A stretch of DNA of 64,000 nucleotides from Candidatus Obscuribacterales bacterium (lineage in GTDB: Bacteria; Cyanobacteriota; Vampirovibrionia; Obscuribacterales; Obscuribacteraceae), in NCBI GenBank assembly GCA_031292355.1, contig JARLHI010000060.1, positions 248,001 through 312,000 on the forward strand, given 5' to 3'. The translations under genes and the position numbers were made by a program. Shown here piece after piece: positions 8,804 to 17,993 of this stretch; the stretch's first letter is position 1; every line of letters begins with the position of its first letter. The notes under the pieces are model-generated. The model was not told the origin of the DNA. It saw only the letters and a list, made by a program, of their open reading frames with translations, and did no database searches.

Positions 8804-8828
8804 AAAGCTTTCGAACGCTAAGTGAGCT

Positions 8829-9983
8829 TTGTTTCCTGAGGGGCAATCCATCGATATTGTGCCGACTAATAGAGGTCAAGGGCACGGGGAGTCTGTTTAC
8901 AGGCGTCACCTTCTAGTGTCTATTGCAAAGAATTCGGCAGCGGCGCTCGTTTCTGTTGGTGTCTTTGCCTATCTAATTTATGTTGTCGTTGCTGCTCTTT
9001 TTAGTGGCATAATCTTTACCCCTTTGATGCTTACTTATGTCTGTGTGACTGCTTTCGTCGCGTATCGCCTCTGGTCCAATTTTCTTTACGCGATTCTTTT
9101 GCCTTATACAGAGTGGAAAATGTATAAACGCGATTATGTGCGGCTCAATAGGGTGTATCGAAAAGTGCTTGCTATCGCCAAGCCGATTGGTCTGAATGAC
9201 TACGCCGAAGTTGTCGCTCGTTGCAATTTAGGTTTGGTGCAGCTTCAGCTGGGCGAACTTGAGGAAGCTGAAGATATCTACCGTCAGTGTTTAGAGCTGT
9301 TGAGTAAACTGCCACCCAATCCACGTTTTAAGGGAGTCAAACAGGTCTATGGCGTCTATGTGAGTTGCGGCCTGGCTGTTGCTCTCTGTCATCGAGAAAA
9401 ATTTTTGGAAGCCGAACTGCTATTAGCGAACGTGTTTGACGCCATCAATGATAAGAAGACTGCGGTTGGCATGTACGAGGGCTATGCATACTATTTGCTT
9501 GGTCACGTTCACTTGGGACTTAAAGAGGCAACAGCTGAAGCAAATATCCTCAAGGGCATGAAGCAAATACAAAATGCCAAGCCTTCTGCAAGTGTTCGCG
9601 AACATTCCAGAAGCCAGATGCTAAATGCTTGCAACCTTGCTCTTGCGAGAATCTATATAGAAGGTGGGCGCGTTGAGGAGGCCAATTCCTACCACGAGAA
9701 GTTCTTTGCTGATCTCGAGCAAGGAAAAAGTACGGTTAGTCCGCTGGCAGTCAAGGATCTCCACTTACTTGCGAGTCAGTTCTTGCTTGTTCACGATTAC
9801 GTAAGAGCGGAAAAAATTCTTCAGTTATGCTATTTCCTGATGTCACCAACACCATTTGCACCTCTTGCTAAACAGACTTTGAGCATGTACGAGACTTTAC
9901 TGACTGAAACTGGACGAGTCGGTGAGATCAGTGATTTGAAGAGTTGGCTGCATCCGATTAGTTTGCTGACGTCTGTAAGCTAA
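8829..9983 (+). CDS. Membrane-anchored TPR protein
   Basis: A 384-residue protein with two hydrophobic segments (residues about 35-60 and 63-85) and then a helical repeat region to the end. TPR-like units are visible (YAEVVARCNLGLVQLQLGEL, EEAEDIYRQCLELL, ARIYIEGGRVEEANSYHEKF). The first start, TTG 8829, has only a weak SD; a GTG near 8858 is possible. It starts 25 bases after the ligase stop, so the two may be cotranscribed. A bidirectional hairpin follows it. No specific role can be given beyond protein-protein interaction at the membrane. Confidence 0.75.
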   Translation: MFPEGQSIDIVPTNRGQGHGESVYRRHLLVSIAKNSAAALVSVGVFAYLIYVVVAALFSGIIFTPLMLTYVCVTAFVAYRLWSNFLYAILLPYTEWKMYKRDYVRLNRVYRKVLAIAKPIGLNDYAEVVARCNLGLVQLQLGELEEAEDIYRQCLELLSKLPPNPRFKGVKQVYGVYVSCGLAVALCHREKFLEAELLLANVFDAINDKKTAVGMYEGYAYYLLGHVHLGLKEATAEANILKGMKQIQNAKPSASVREHSRSQMLNACNLALARIYIEGGRVEEANSYHEKFFADLEQGKSTVSPLAVKDLHLLASQFLLVHDYVRAEKILQLCYFLMSPTPFAPLAKQTLSMYETLLTETGRVGEISDLKSWLHPISLLTSVS

Positions 9984-9989
9984 CAAAAA

Positions 9990-10013
9990 AGATGCAGCGT
10001 TTAAACTGCATCT
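9990..10013. terminator. Bidirectional terminator between convergent genes
   Basis: An 8-bp perfect stem (9990-9997 with 10006-10013) and 8-base loop, flanked by A6 on the left and CTTTAAA on the right. It serves the TPR gene and the convergent beta-propeller gene. Confidence 0.6.
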
Positions 10014-10044
10014 CTTTAAATTGATTAGAACATAATTCTGTTTT

Positions 10045-11196
10045 CTAGTTGAGCGCAGTGGCAGAAGCCGTGCGATCACCTTTTTCTAAAGCGGCTACTC
10101 GTAGTACTCTCGAGCGACCAGCTTCGAGGACAAATAGCGCTCCGTCTGGACCAAAGGCCACTCCAGTTGGATTGAGTAATCCACTGAGGAAGACTTCGCT
10201 CTTGCCTTCGCGATTGACTCTTAGTAATGTACCGGCGCGTCCGGCTGTCACATAAAGTCGACCAAGGCTATCCATGGACAGATTGCCGTCGTAACCATCA
10301 GCAAAATTAAAGCTTTCTGGTTCAGCGACCATAACCCGAGCAATTTCGCGACTGTCTAAAGAGCGCTTCACGACTGAGCCGGTAGCATGCTCCAGACACC
10401 AGAGGAAGCCATCTGGATCTAACAAGAGACCCTGCGTACCATGACCTGGTCCGCCTATCAGGACTTCGTATTCGCCAGTTTTGTCAATTTTGAAAATGCC
10501 GCCTGTATTAGACGGGAAGTTTGATACGAAGATTTCTTCGTTTTTGCCGATAGCCAGGTCCGATAGGAACGTGCCACCGCCAGTTAAGCTGCCATCTAGT
10601 TGAGCAAGAATGCGTCCACTCTTGGTCGGGTCAATGCGATAGACCGTTCCTTGAATGGTTGAGACATATAGGACGCCTTTGCGATCAAATCTCAGACCAG
10701 AAATAGTGCTGTTGCCGCGAATTCTTGCGTATTCGGAGAGCTGTCCATTGGCGTCAATGAACCAGACACTGCCGTCACAGGCGAAATAGACTCCGCCGGG
10801 TCCGGTGGCCATTCTCGAGAAGCGATTGGAGAAGGATGGATTAAGTTGTGAGAGTACGCGGACAGCGTAGCCTCGTGGCGCGTCTGGCAGATCGATGACC
10901 GACCCGTCAGACGCTTGTGCTTTTCCCTCTCGTTGCTCTGTTGCCAAGGTAGGGTCTTCTTCCTCGGCAATCTCTGCTGAGGTAATGTCAATGTGCAGAA
11001 TAAGGTGTAATGGCACGAGGATTCGTCTTATGTGAATCTGTCCGTCACTTTCGTGCGAATAAGATTCAACATCAATATGGTCGTGATCGACGGATAAAAC
11101 CCGACCGGTCACGGTATTGTGGCATCCCATCCCGTACCAGATTTGGATTTTCTGCCTGTTTTCTACGAACCCTTGCAGTCTGGTCCTGAAACTCAT
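10045..11196 (-). CDS. NHL/SMP-30-like beta-propeller protein
   Basis: A 383-residue protein. Residues about 1-85 form a small domain with HIDVESYSHESDGQIHIRRI. Residues about 110-375 form a propeller with recurrent blade motifs: GPGGVYFACDGSVWFID, DRKGVLYVSTIQGTVYRID, DGFLWCLEHATGSVVKR, SLGRLYVTAGRAGTLLRV and GPDGALFVLEAGRSRVLRV. This is the pattern of NHL, SMP-30/gluconolactonase and YncE-like propellers. No signal peptide is present. I chose ATG 11196 because AGGGG lies 6 bases before it; a TTG 39 bases further upstream is in frame but has no SD. The binding target is unknown. It lies downstream of rsfS with a gap of 99 bases. Confidence 0.8.
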   Translation of the reverse strand: MSFRTRLQGFVENRQKIQIWYGMGCHNTVTGRVLSVDHDHIDVESYSHESDGQIHIRRILVPLHLILHIDITSAEIAEEEDPTLATEQREGKAQASDGSVIDLPDAPRGYAVRVLSQLNPSFSNRFSRMATGPGGVYFACDGSVWFIDANGQLSEYARIRGNSTISGLRFDRKGVLYVSTIQGTVYRIDPTKSGRILAQLDGSLTGGGTFLSDLAIGKNEEIFVSNFPSNTGGIFKIDKTGEYEVLIGGPGHGTQGLLLDPDGFLWCLEHATGSVVKRSLDSREIARVMVAEPESFNFADGYDGNLSMDSLGRLYVTAGRAGTLLRVNREGKSEVFLSGLLNPTGVAFGPDGALFVLEAGRSRVLRVAALEKGDRTASATALN

Positions 11197-11295
11197 ACGA
11201 ACCCCTAACCCCCGATGATGACGCCTACCCGACAACCGTTCACTTGAAGAGAATCGGTATTACGAAGACTTTCTGTAAATCACTCTAAGTATGTT

Positions 11296-11730
11296 TTACC
11301 CATTTTTGTCCGCATCCCATTCGTCTTTTTGCACAATCAAGGCATGATTCCAAAATTGTTCCAGTTTGTAGAAGCTGCGCTCTTTCTCATGCAAAACGTG
11401 GATGATGACATCCCCGAAGTCTATGAGCACCCACCTACCATCTTGTCTGCCTTCCACCTTGCCATGCTTGTAACCTAGCTCGGACAGGGCGTCGTCTATG
11501 GCGTCGACAATTGCTCTGATTTGAGCCGGAGAATCTCCGCCTGTGATGACGAAGAATTCAGCCATGGTTGTCACTTGTTTAACGTCAAGCACGACAGTGC
11601 CGTTGGCTTTTTTGGATTCAGCTGCGTTTGCCGCTGCGTAGGCAGCTTTGCGAGCTGACGTCGCGTTTTTAGCGCCAGTAGATTGACTCAAAAGGTCCTT
11701 CCTTTTCTTCCGTAATATAGTTGTTCCCAA
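11296..11730 (-). CDS. rsfS: Ribosome silencing factor RsfS
   Basis: A 144-residue protein of the RsfS/YbeB/Iojap family, which binds uL14 on the large ribosomal subunit and blocks subunit joining when nutrients are low. Family motifs are clear: VVLDVKQVTTMAEFFVITGG, SPAQIRAIVDAI, KVEGRQDGRWVLIDFGDVII and HVLHEKERSFYKLEQFW. The N-terminal 40 residues are basic and Ala-rich, longer than usual, so the start could lie further inside. In many bacteria rsfS sits beside nadD; here it does not. Confidence 0.93.
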   Translation of the reverse strand: MGTTILRKKRKDLLSQSTGAKNATSARKAAYAAANAAESKKANGTVVLDVKQVTTMAEFFVITGGDSPAQIRAIVDAIDDALSELGYKHGKVEGRQDGRWVLIDFGDVIIHVLHEKERSFYKLEQFWNHALIVQKDEWDADKNG

Positions 11731-12057
11731 ATCAGATTGTATTTCACTTGGTTGGTCTGATGTTTTTTACCTTGTTTTCGCTTTCTGGCCCTCATAGTTG
11801 GACACCATATAAAAGAAATAGATAGAGAAATTCTGCGCTTTTTTATTCGCTCAATTTGCATGAAAGTGAGACGGCTTTTGGCTTTTAATAGGCTTGAATC
11901 TCACGAGCGCCCAAATATTTTGATTATCAAGAACCAAAATTTTCCTGGAATGTCTTGTTTCATGCCTGGAGGTGCTGTATCCTTGCCGGTTACGTGGTTT
12001 TTACCAACGTTCGAAGTTTAGGTTGAAATTTTAGGTTGAAGTTTAGGAGGAAGCTCA
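11731..12057. other. Divergent promoter region of rsfS and hup
   Basis: A 327-base AT-rich region between divergent genes. It holds no gene that I can support. Its right end carries three spaced copies of TTTAGG-x2-GAA, the last forming the hup SD. No clear -35/-10 pair stands out. Confidence 0.5.
12017..12052 (+). repeat. Three short direct repeats leading into the hup ribosome-binding site
   Basis: TTTAGGTTGAA occurs at 12017-12027 and 12030-12040, then TTTAGGAGGAA at 12042-12052. The spacing is 12-13 bases. The third copy contains the AGGAGG SD of hup, 6-10 bases before its GTG. This could be chance duplication or a binding site. Confidence 0.5.
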
Positions 12058-12339
12058 GTGAACAAAGCAGAACTCGCTGCAGAAATCGCCGCGCGTACTA
12101 ACAATACGAAAAAGGCCGTCGAAGAGATGCTTGCAGCATTTACAGATTGTGTTACCGAAGTTGTCGCAAAGGGCGACCGCGTAACCCTCGTTGGTTTTGG
12201 AACGTTTGAACGCCGCAATCGCAATGCACGCGAAACAAACAATCCACAAAAGCCCGGCGAAAAAATCAAAGTGCCAGCCAAAAAAGTGCCGGCCTTTGCT
12301 CCTGGCAAAGAATTCAAAGACAGAGTTGACAAAAAGTAA
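12058..12339 (+). CDS. hup: DNA-binding protein HU
   Basis: A 93-residue histone-like protein that bends and compacts DNA as a dimer. The family signature GFGTFERRNRNARETNNPQ is present near residues 47-65, and the N-terminus NKAELAAEIAARTNNTKKAV matches HU/IHF. The start is GTG with a strong AGGAGG SD. It is followed by a good terminator, so it is a single-gene unit, as expected for an abundant nucleoid protein. Confidence 0.95.
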   Translation: MNKAELAAEIAARTNNTKKAVEEMLAAFTDCVTEVVAKGDRVTLVGFGTFERRNRNARETNNPQKPGEKIKVPAKKVPAFAPGKEFKDRVDKK

Positions 12340-12626
12340 GCTCAGTCCGGGATTTTAGTTAGATATAAAAGAGGGGGTGTAGACATACATCCTCTTTTTT
12401 TATGCGTTTTTTTGTTGACAAGGGTGTCCACAATTTGTCAGCGCCTCTTGGCGGTGGTTTTCAACATGGCTGCCACCAGGAACGGTGCCTTTTTATGTTC
12501 GCTGCTTGTGTAGTCTAATTTCAACGCTATCGGTTGACTTTCAGCTTCATGTTTTCTACACTTTTTTAGGGTAAGTTGTAAATAGGAAACTGACCGACCA
12601 GATGGTTGAACAGTAGGGGCTCAGCT
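12340..12626. other. Intergenic region after hup
   Basis: A 287-base stretch holding the hup terminator and the leader of the next gene. No RNA gene or clear promoter was seen. Confidence 0.4.
12367..12401 (+). terminator. Intrinsic terminator of hup
   Basis: AAAAGAGG (12367-12374) pairs with CCTCTTTT (12391-12398) with an inner GTGTA/TACAT extension, followed by a T-rich run. Confidence 0.75.
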
Positions 12627-13703
12627 GTGAGAATTCAGATAAAAATGAAGGTAATACACCAGATACGGTGCGCCATATTTTCAACCTCGTCTGTTATTGT
12701 CTGGCTCGGTTGCCTCTCATGCCTGATATTCGCCTCAAACTCGGCTCTGGCGGCACAAACTCCAGCTCCTCAGTCCATGGAAAGCCTTTATAAATTGGGT
12801 CGATTTTCTGAGGCCCTGAATTCTTGTCAACAGTCTCTTAGTAAGAATCCGAGGGACCTGAATTTGCGTTATTGGCGTGCCAATATATGGGCCAGTATGG
12901 CTAATTTGGCTTATGCAAAACTCGAATATCAGTACGTGTTTGAGAATTCAAACGATATTAAATTGAGAGAGTACTGTCGTCAGGCTCTTGAGAAACTGAC
13001 CCCGGCTGATCCTAACGCCAGTGCTTCATTCACTACAGCTGCAAACGCGGTTTCTACCGGCAACGCTTCCGTAGATCGCATAACTCGGCAGGCTGACGTA
13101 GATAGCACGAACATATTAATAGATGGCAAGGCGCGTCAGACCTATTTCTACAATAAAGGTGAGGTCGAAGCGGCTCAGGCAGGAGATGCACAAACGATCT
13201 ATGCCATGCGAAACGCGAAGATCAAAGTTGGGAACACATGGGTGCCGCGCTATACCGAAGAGCAAATTCAAGCCCAAATTAGTTTGCAAGCAGATAATGC
13301 TTATTTCGCACGCAAAACGAATTCTGGCCGTGGTACCGAGGCTTTCCAGGTTGCTGAGCAAAAGGCTTTTGAAACGCAGGCCGCTGCTGCTAATCTGGCC
13401 GCTCAAATCAACTCTGCTCCGAAAACCGGCTTCCACTTAAGAGAGGAAGGCACAAGCCTTTATGTGCGCCAATACGACGCGCCGTCCAGCAATTCTTCTT
13501 TTAAACCAAATCCAGCTACCGTCTCGATCAATGATTCAGCCGATGCTCAAAGAGGAAGATTTGACTCGCCCATGCAAGCGACTGCAAGAGCTCTGGATCC
13601 AGTCTTGCAGAAACAATTGGATTTAGAGTCAAGAAAAACCGTTAAATCAAATGTCTTTGGTCGAATCAATCCCACTGAGCAAGCTTCAAATTACCTCCAA
13701 TAA
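12627..13703 (+). CDS. Secreted TPR-like protein
   Basis: A 358-residue protein with a signal peptide ending near SNSALAAQTP. Residues about 50-110 resemble one or two TPR units (LYKLGRFSEALNSCQQSLSK, LREYCRQALEKL). The rest has a region starting DSTNILIDGKARQTYFYNKG that I do not recognise, followed by a Gln/Ala-rich helical part. I chose GTG 12627 because AGGGG lies 7 bases upstream, rather than the in-frame TTG at 12606. It is probably periplasmic. Together with the next two genes it forms a group of exported proteins of unknown role. Confidence 0.75.
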   Translation: MRIQIKMKVIHQIRCAIFSTSSVIVWLGCLSCLIFASNSALAAQTPAPQSMESLYKLGRFSEALNSCQQSLSKNPRDLNLRYWRANIWASMANLAYAKLEYQYVFENSNDIKLREYCRQALEKLTPADPNASASFTTAANAVSTGNASVDRITRQADVDSTNILIDGKARQTYFYNKGEVEAAQAGDAQTIYAMRNAKIKVGNTWVPRYTEEQIQAQISLQADNAYFARKTNSGRGTEAFQVAEQKAFETQAAAANLAAQINSAPKTGFHLREEGTSLYVRQYDAPSSNSSFKPNPATVSINDSADAQRGRFDSPMQATARALDPVLQKQLDLESRKTVKSNVFGRINPTEQASNYLQ

Positions 13704-13847
13704 TTCGCCAGCAACTCTCTATAAATATGTAGCGTTGCCATGACTAAAGGACGAACGGTCGTTTGCAAAATTGCAGCGCTCATCCGGAACCGACTAATTT
13801 CTGTCTACGTCACATTCAGCACGCAGATTGAAGACAGGAGATTGGAA

Positions 13848-14405
13848 ATGAAAAGTCGCGCACACACTTATTTGTCATTACTGGCCGTCATTGGGTTCAG
13901 CACATTGCCGGCACTGGCTGATGGTGAAGCGCCCTCGGTCAGCACATCCACCGTACAAACTACAGAGACACAGACTGCACCGCCTGTTGTACTAGACAGC
14001 TATATGAAGCCAGTTTATTCACGCACCAAGGAAGTTTCCTCTGGTGGAGAAACAGAAAAAGTTGTTGAACCAATGATTATGGAACGTCACGAGAAAGTTG
14101 CTATTCCAGGTAGTGAATCGACTACAACCACCGTGCAGACTGAGAAAACAATCGTGCCCACGACTGTGATTAAATCTCAGGTTCATTCTGCTTCGAAAGT
14201 TGTGGCTGTTTCGCACCCCAGACGTGTTGTTCATGTCGCTCACAGACGTGCGCCTAAAGCATATGTCGCTATGAAGTCCAGCAAAGCCTCCACAGAAAAA
14301 GTAGAGAAAGTGCAGACTGCAACTCGAACTGTGGTGAATGAAGAACGTTCAGTAACGCCTACGACAGTGATCGATCGCAAAGATCCAGCTCTCGACAATA
14401 ACTAG
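13848..14405 (+). CDS. Secreted Thr/Val-rich hypothetical protein
   Basis: A 185-residue exported protein with signal peptide MKSRAHTYLSLLAVIGFSTL and likely cleavage after LPALA. The mature part is low-complexity, rich in Thr, Val, Lys and Ser, with a basic patch SHPRRVVHVAHRRAPKAY. No enzyme motif is visible. ATG 13848 is chosen for its CAGGAG SD; an in-frame ATG at 13740 would place 36 residues ahead of the signal peptide. Its stop abuts the stop of the convergent TPR gene, with only 5 bases between them. Confidence 0.7.
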   Translation: MKSRAHTYLSLLAVIGFSTLPALADGEAPSVSTSTVQTTETQTAPPVVLDSYMKPVYSRTKEVSSGGETEKVVEPMIMERHEKVAIPGSESTTTTVQTEKTIVPTTVIKSQVHSASKVVAVSHPRRVVHVAHRRAPKAYVAMKSSKASTEKVEKVQTATRTVVNEERSVTPTTVIDRKDPALDNN

Positions 14406-14410
14406 AACGG

Positions 14411-15574
14411 CTAAGGCATAAAGCCTTCGTCTTCCGGACTTTTAGAATTGCCTTTGTTTGTTCCAGCAGTGTCGTCGTCGGCACCGGCTGAACTGGCAGG
14501 GGCAATTCCACTTCCGGAGATACTATTTTGAGTATTGGCCTTGAAGGAAGGAGAAGAGCCTGGGCCCGGCTGGATATAACTTCTCGAGCTACCCGAGCTG
14601 AGTAAACTTTGTGCTTTTCTACTTTCTATCGATGCTTCAGTTCCTTGACCATTTTTGGTTAATAACAGGGCAAGCATCGAATGTGTACGTGCGTCATTTG
14701 GACTGTGGGCAACGCCGTCGCGTGCGGTTCGCAGCGCCTCGTCCAGCTTTCCGCTTAGGGCCAGTACTCTAGCCAGGTGAACGCTTGCTTCGGGGAAGTT
14801 TGGTCGATCCGCCAAGGCTCTTGCATAATAACGAGCAGCTAGAGGTAGATCTCCCGAGCCTTCCGCTGCTTGTGCAAGATCGTATTCCATATTTAAGACA
14901 AGGACTGATGGACCGCCGTGGGCATTGCTTGGCACCAGATTAAGTGCCCGGCTGATATGCGTGACAGCTTCTGAATAATTGCCTGCAAGTCTGGCATTCG
15001 TGCCTTCGTCATAAAGAGAATAGGCTTTTTGAAAGTCGTGGTATTCAGATGGTAATTCTTGATTCTCCGGCGGTGATTGCGGCTCAATTTTTTCTTTGGC
15101 CGTCACCACTTTCTCTTCTCTTTGCAACGCAACGTGATGTTTGTGTGGACCTGTCACCTTTTCGACTGTAACTACAGTTTCACGTCTGATGATACGACCG
15201 TGTTTGTCGCGAATAATATGAACGGTCTTAACGCTCTTGGTTGGGTTCTTGTGAGTCTGTGTATCAGTTACTGAGGCAGAGTGGTGATGTCGTTCAGTTG
15301 CTGGCGCGCTGCTAGCTCGCAATGGGTGTCCTGTTCGGGTGGTGCTTGCAGCGCTTGCGTGGGTCGTTGTTTTTTTCGTAATTGTTGCCGTGTGTTTTTT
15401 AGCCTGGACCTCAGACGTGACGCTCAGCCAAATAATCGGTACGACAAAACAGCACGCCCATAACAACGACTCCAGGCGCAAGCTTTCGAAATTGAGATTT
15501 GTTGTCTCAACATCAAGCTTGCGCCCTGAATTTTTGTGATCAGCTTCGAATTTTGTTTTCACTGTTCTCAGCAA
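14411..15574 (-). CDS. Membrane-anchored TPR protein with basic linker
   Basis: A 387-residue protein. A span near residues 35-55 (LLWACCFVVPIIWLSV) is followed by a His/Thr/Lys-rich linker (residues about 58-160), then TPRs (SLYDEGTNARLAGNYSEAVT, YDLAQAAEGSGDLPLAARYY, VHLARVLALSGKLDEALRTA, ARTHSMLALLLTKNGQGTEA), then a disordered Ser/Gly tail. TTG 15574 opens the frame; GTG 15562 is an alternative. It lies just downstream of pnp on the same strand (23 bases), but its role is probably unrelated. No interaction partner is known. Confidence 0.75.
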   Translation of the reverse strand: MLRTVKTKFEADHKNSGRKLDVETTNLNFESLRLESLLWACCFVVPIIWLSVTSEVQAKKHTATITKKTTTHASAASTTRTGHPLRASSAPATERHHHSASVTDTQTHKNPTKSVKTVHIIRDKHGRIIRRETVVTVEKVTGPHKHHVALQREEKVVTAKEKIEPQSPPENQELPSEYHDFQKAYSLYDEGTNARLAGNYSEAVTHISRALNLVPSNAHGGPSVLVLNMEYDLAQAAEGSGDLPLAARYYARALADRPNFPEASVHLARVLALSGKLDEALRTARDGVAHSPNDARTHSMLALLLTKNGQGTEASIESRKAQSLLSSGSSRSYIQPGPGSSPSFKANTQNSISGSGIAPASSAGADDDTAGTNKGNSKSPEDEGFMP

Positions 15575-15597
15575 AACGCGGCTCTAAAGCCTTGCGA

Positions 15598-17778
15598 TTA
15601 ACCTTCCGAATCTGTTGCTGCACCGGCTGAAGCTGGTGTAGGAGCGATACCGAATTCAGCCTTCTCTTCGTCAGTGACACCCTTCATTGTCAAATTAACG
15701 CGGTTGCGTTCATCGACTTCGCGCACTTTCACGACTACTTTTTGACCGATTGCTACCACGTCTTCAACTTTTTCGACGCGGCGGTTTTCGAGTTGTGATA
15801 TATGCACCATGCCTTCTTTTCCTGGCAACACTTCAACGAAGCAGCCCATAGGAATGATTCGTGTCACACGACCTTCATAGACTCCGCCCACTTCGATGCG
15901 CTTTACCAGGCGCAATATCCAGTCTCTAGCTGCTTCACCACCAGCTCCTTCGACAGAGCCGATGAGGACGATGCCAGAATCTTCGATGTCGATGGTGGCA
16001 CCGGTTTCTTCAATGATTCGACGAATCATTTTGCCACCAGGTCCAATAACCGTGCCGATGTCTTCAGGATCAATTTGAATCGTGAGGATTCTTGGTGCCC
16101 ACTGAGAGAGTTCCTTGTTTGGCGATGGCATGACAGCTTCCATTTTTTCAATGATATGCATGCGACCACGTTTGGCTTGATCGAGAGCGACACTCATGAT
16201 GGCAAGCGAGATGCCTTCGATTTTGATATCCATCTGCATGGCGGTGATACCGTCTTTGGTACCGGTAACTTTGAAGTCCATGTCGCCCAGGAAGTCTTCC
16301 AGACCTTGAATGTCGGAAAGGACTGCGAAGCGATCTCCTTCCAAAATCAAGCCCATGGCGATACCGCCAACAGTTGCCGAGATTGGCACGCCAGCGTTGG
16401 CTAGAGCAAGACTCGAACCGCAAGTCGAAGCCATAGAGGTAGAACCATTGGATTCAAGTACTTCTGAAACAACTCGGATTGTGTAAGGGAATTGTTCTTG
16501 TGTTGGTAACACAGGAATCAATGCACGTTCGGCCAGCGCTCCGTGACCAATTTCACGACGACCAGGACCACGGCTTGGTCTTACTTCACCAACCGAGAAG
16601 GCTGGGAAGTTGTAGTGGTGCATGTAGCGCTTTTCGGTTTGTGGATCGATCGAATCGAGACGCTGAGCATCGCTGCCGATACCGAGAGTGGCTATAGACA
16701 ACACCTGAGTTGTGCCTCTGGTAAAGAGACCAGTGCCGTGGGTGCGTGGCAGAACGCCGACTTCTACAGTGATTGGTCTGATTTCCTCACAACGACGACC
16801 ATCAGCACGCAAACCAGTATCAAGAACTTGAGCACGCATCAAATCTGCTTCATGCAATTCGACGTACTCTTTCATCTTGCCGCTGCTCACTGATGCCAGT
16901 GGGTGATCTGGACCTAAAGCAGCAATTGCTGCTTTGACGTCAGCATGCACTTCATCGATGAATTTGTTGCGCACTGCTTTGTCGGTGACGCCATTCATAG
17001 AAGCTTTAAGCTTTTCGGTGGCGGTCGCTTTGATTAGCTCTTTTAATTCAGTATTTTCTTCGGGAGCTGCAAATTCTTTCTTTGGTGCGCCGTTGGCACG
17101 GGCAAAGTTCTTGATGATCTCAACTTGTTTTTTGATCCAGTTGTGACCGAAATCAATAGCAGCCAGCATGTCTCTTTCGGAGATGAACTTGCAACCAGCT
17201 TCAACCATCATGATGGAAGTAGCGGTGCCGGAAACAACTAAATCTAAGTCGGATTCGTCTAATTGTTCATAAGTTGGATTGGCGATTAACTTGCCATTGA
17301 TACGACCGACACGAACTGCGCCGATTGGTCCCTTAAATGGCAGACCGGCCAACTCCAATGCCGCTGATGCGCCAAGCATGGCCAGAACATCTGTTGGATT
17401 TTCTTGATCGGCACTCATGGCTGTAGCGACGATTTGAACATCATTTCTATAGCCTTCTTCAAACAACGGACGCACTGGTCTATCGATCAAACGGCTTGTC
17501 AAAATGGCTTTGTCAGGAGCTTTGCCTTCACGGCGACCGAAACTTCCAGGAACGCGACCGACTGCGTAGAGCTTTTCTTCGTAATCTACTAGTAGAGGGA
17601 AGAAATCAATGCCTTCACGAGCGCTTTTGCTTGCAGTTGCTGTAACTAAAAGCATTGTGTCGCCGCAATATACTTCGCAAGCGCCGGAGGCTTGTTTAGC
17701 CATACGGCCGGTGCGAAGTTCAATTGTTTTGCCGTCCATTTCGAACGATGTGGTCTGACTGGCAGTCATTGTGTCCAT
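15598..17778 (-). CDS. pnp: Polyribonucleotide nucleotidyltransferase (PNPase)
   Basis: A 726-residue 3'-to-5' phosphorolytic exoribonuclease, the full family length. Two RNase PH-like cores are seen (GRMAKQASGACEVYCGDTML early and LRADGRRCEEIRPITVEVGV mid-protein), with VGRVPGSFGRREGKAPDKAI and the second-core signature FAVLSDIQGLEDFLGDMDFK. A KH domain (IGTVIGPGGKMIRRIIEETG) and an S1 domain (GVYEGRVTRIIPMGCFVEVL) complete it. The short tail is Ala/Thr-rich. It follows rpsO on the same strand with a hairpin between them, the classic rpsO-pnp arrangement in which RNase cleavage near the hairpin sets pnp levels. Confidence 0.97.
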   Translation of the reverse strand: MDTMTASQTTSFEMDGKTIELRTGRMAKQASGACEVYCGDTMLLVTATASKSAREGIDFFPLLVDYEEKLYAVGRVPGSFGRREGKAPDKAILTSRLIDRPVRPLFEEGYRNDVQIVATAMSADQENPTDVLAMLGASAALELAGLPFKGPIGAVRVGRINGKLIANPTYEQLDESDLDLVVSGTATSIMMVEAGCKFISERDMLAAIDFGHNWIKKQVEIIKNFARANGAPKKEFAAPEENTELKELIKATATEKLKASMNGVTDKAVRNKFIDEVHADVKAAIAALGPDHPLASVSSGKMKEYVELHEADLMRAQVLDTGLRADGRRCEEIRPITVEVGVLPRTHGTGLFTRGTTQVLSIATLGIGSDAQRLDSIDPQTEKRYMHHYNFPAFSVGEVRPSRGPGRREIGHGALAERALIPVLPTQEQFPYTIRVVSEVLESNGSTSMASTCGSSLALANAGVPISATVGGIAMGLILEGDRFAVLSDIQGLEDFLGDMDFKVTGTKDGITAMQMDIKIEGISLAIMSVALDQAKRGRMHIIEKMEAVMPSPNKELSQWAPRILTIQIDPEDIGTVIGPGGKMIRRIIEETGATIDIEDSGIVLIGSVEGAGGEAARDWILRLVKRIEVGGVYEGRVTRIIPMGCFVEVLPGKEGMVHISQLENRRVEKVEDVVAIGQKVVVKVREVDERNRVNLTMKGVTDEEKAEFGIAPTPASAGAATDSEG

Positions 17779-17951
17779 GTTATTACCTACCTGGTTAATC
17801 CTGTTCGTTGACAGTTGCTAAAGCGGATTCGCTGGCTCAGAATTTCAATCGATAAAATATGCAGGCGCACCATCGTGGTGAACCGTGATATGGAACCGGA
17901 ATATTGACTGAGTCGAATATGATGCCTGCAGCGCTTCTAACGCGGCTGCTA

Positions 17952-17993
17952 TATAAACGTATGGGCGAGCCTGGCGGCCCGCCCATTTATAAT
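17952..17993 (-). terminator. rpsO-pnp intergenic hairpin
   Basis: A 7-bp GC-rich stem (17961-17967 with 17980-17986) lies directly after the rpsO stop, with TATAAA/TTTATA able to extend it. In other bacteria a hairpin here acts as a leaky terminator or processing site between rpsO and pnp. Confidence 0.6.

Noticed and set aside
15802..16404. A 200-codon open frame on the plus strand inside pnp
   Set aside because: It lies fully antisense to PNPase, has a low-complexity His/Asp-rich translation and no family features.
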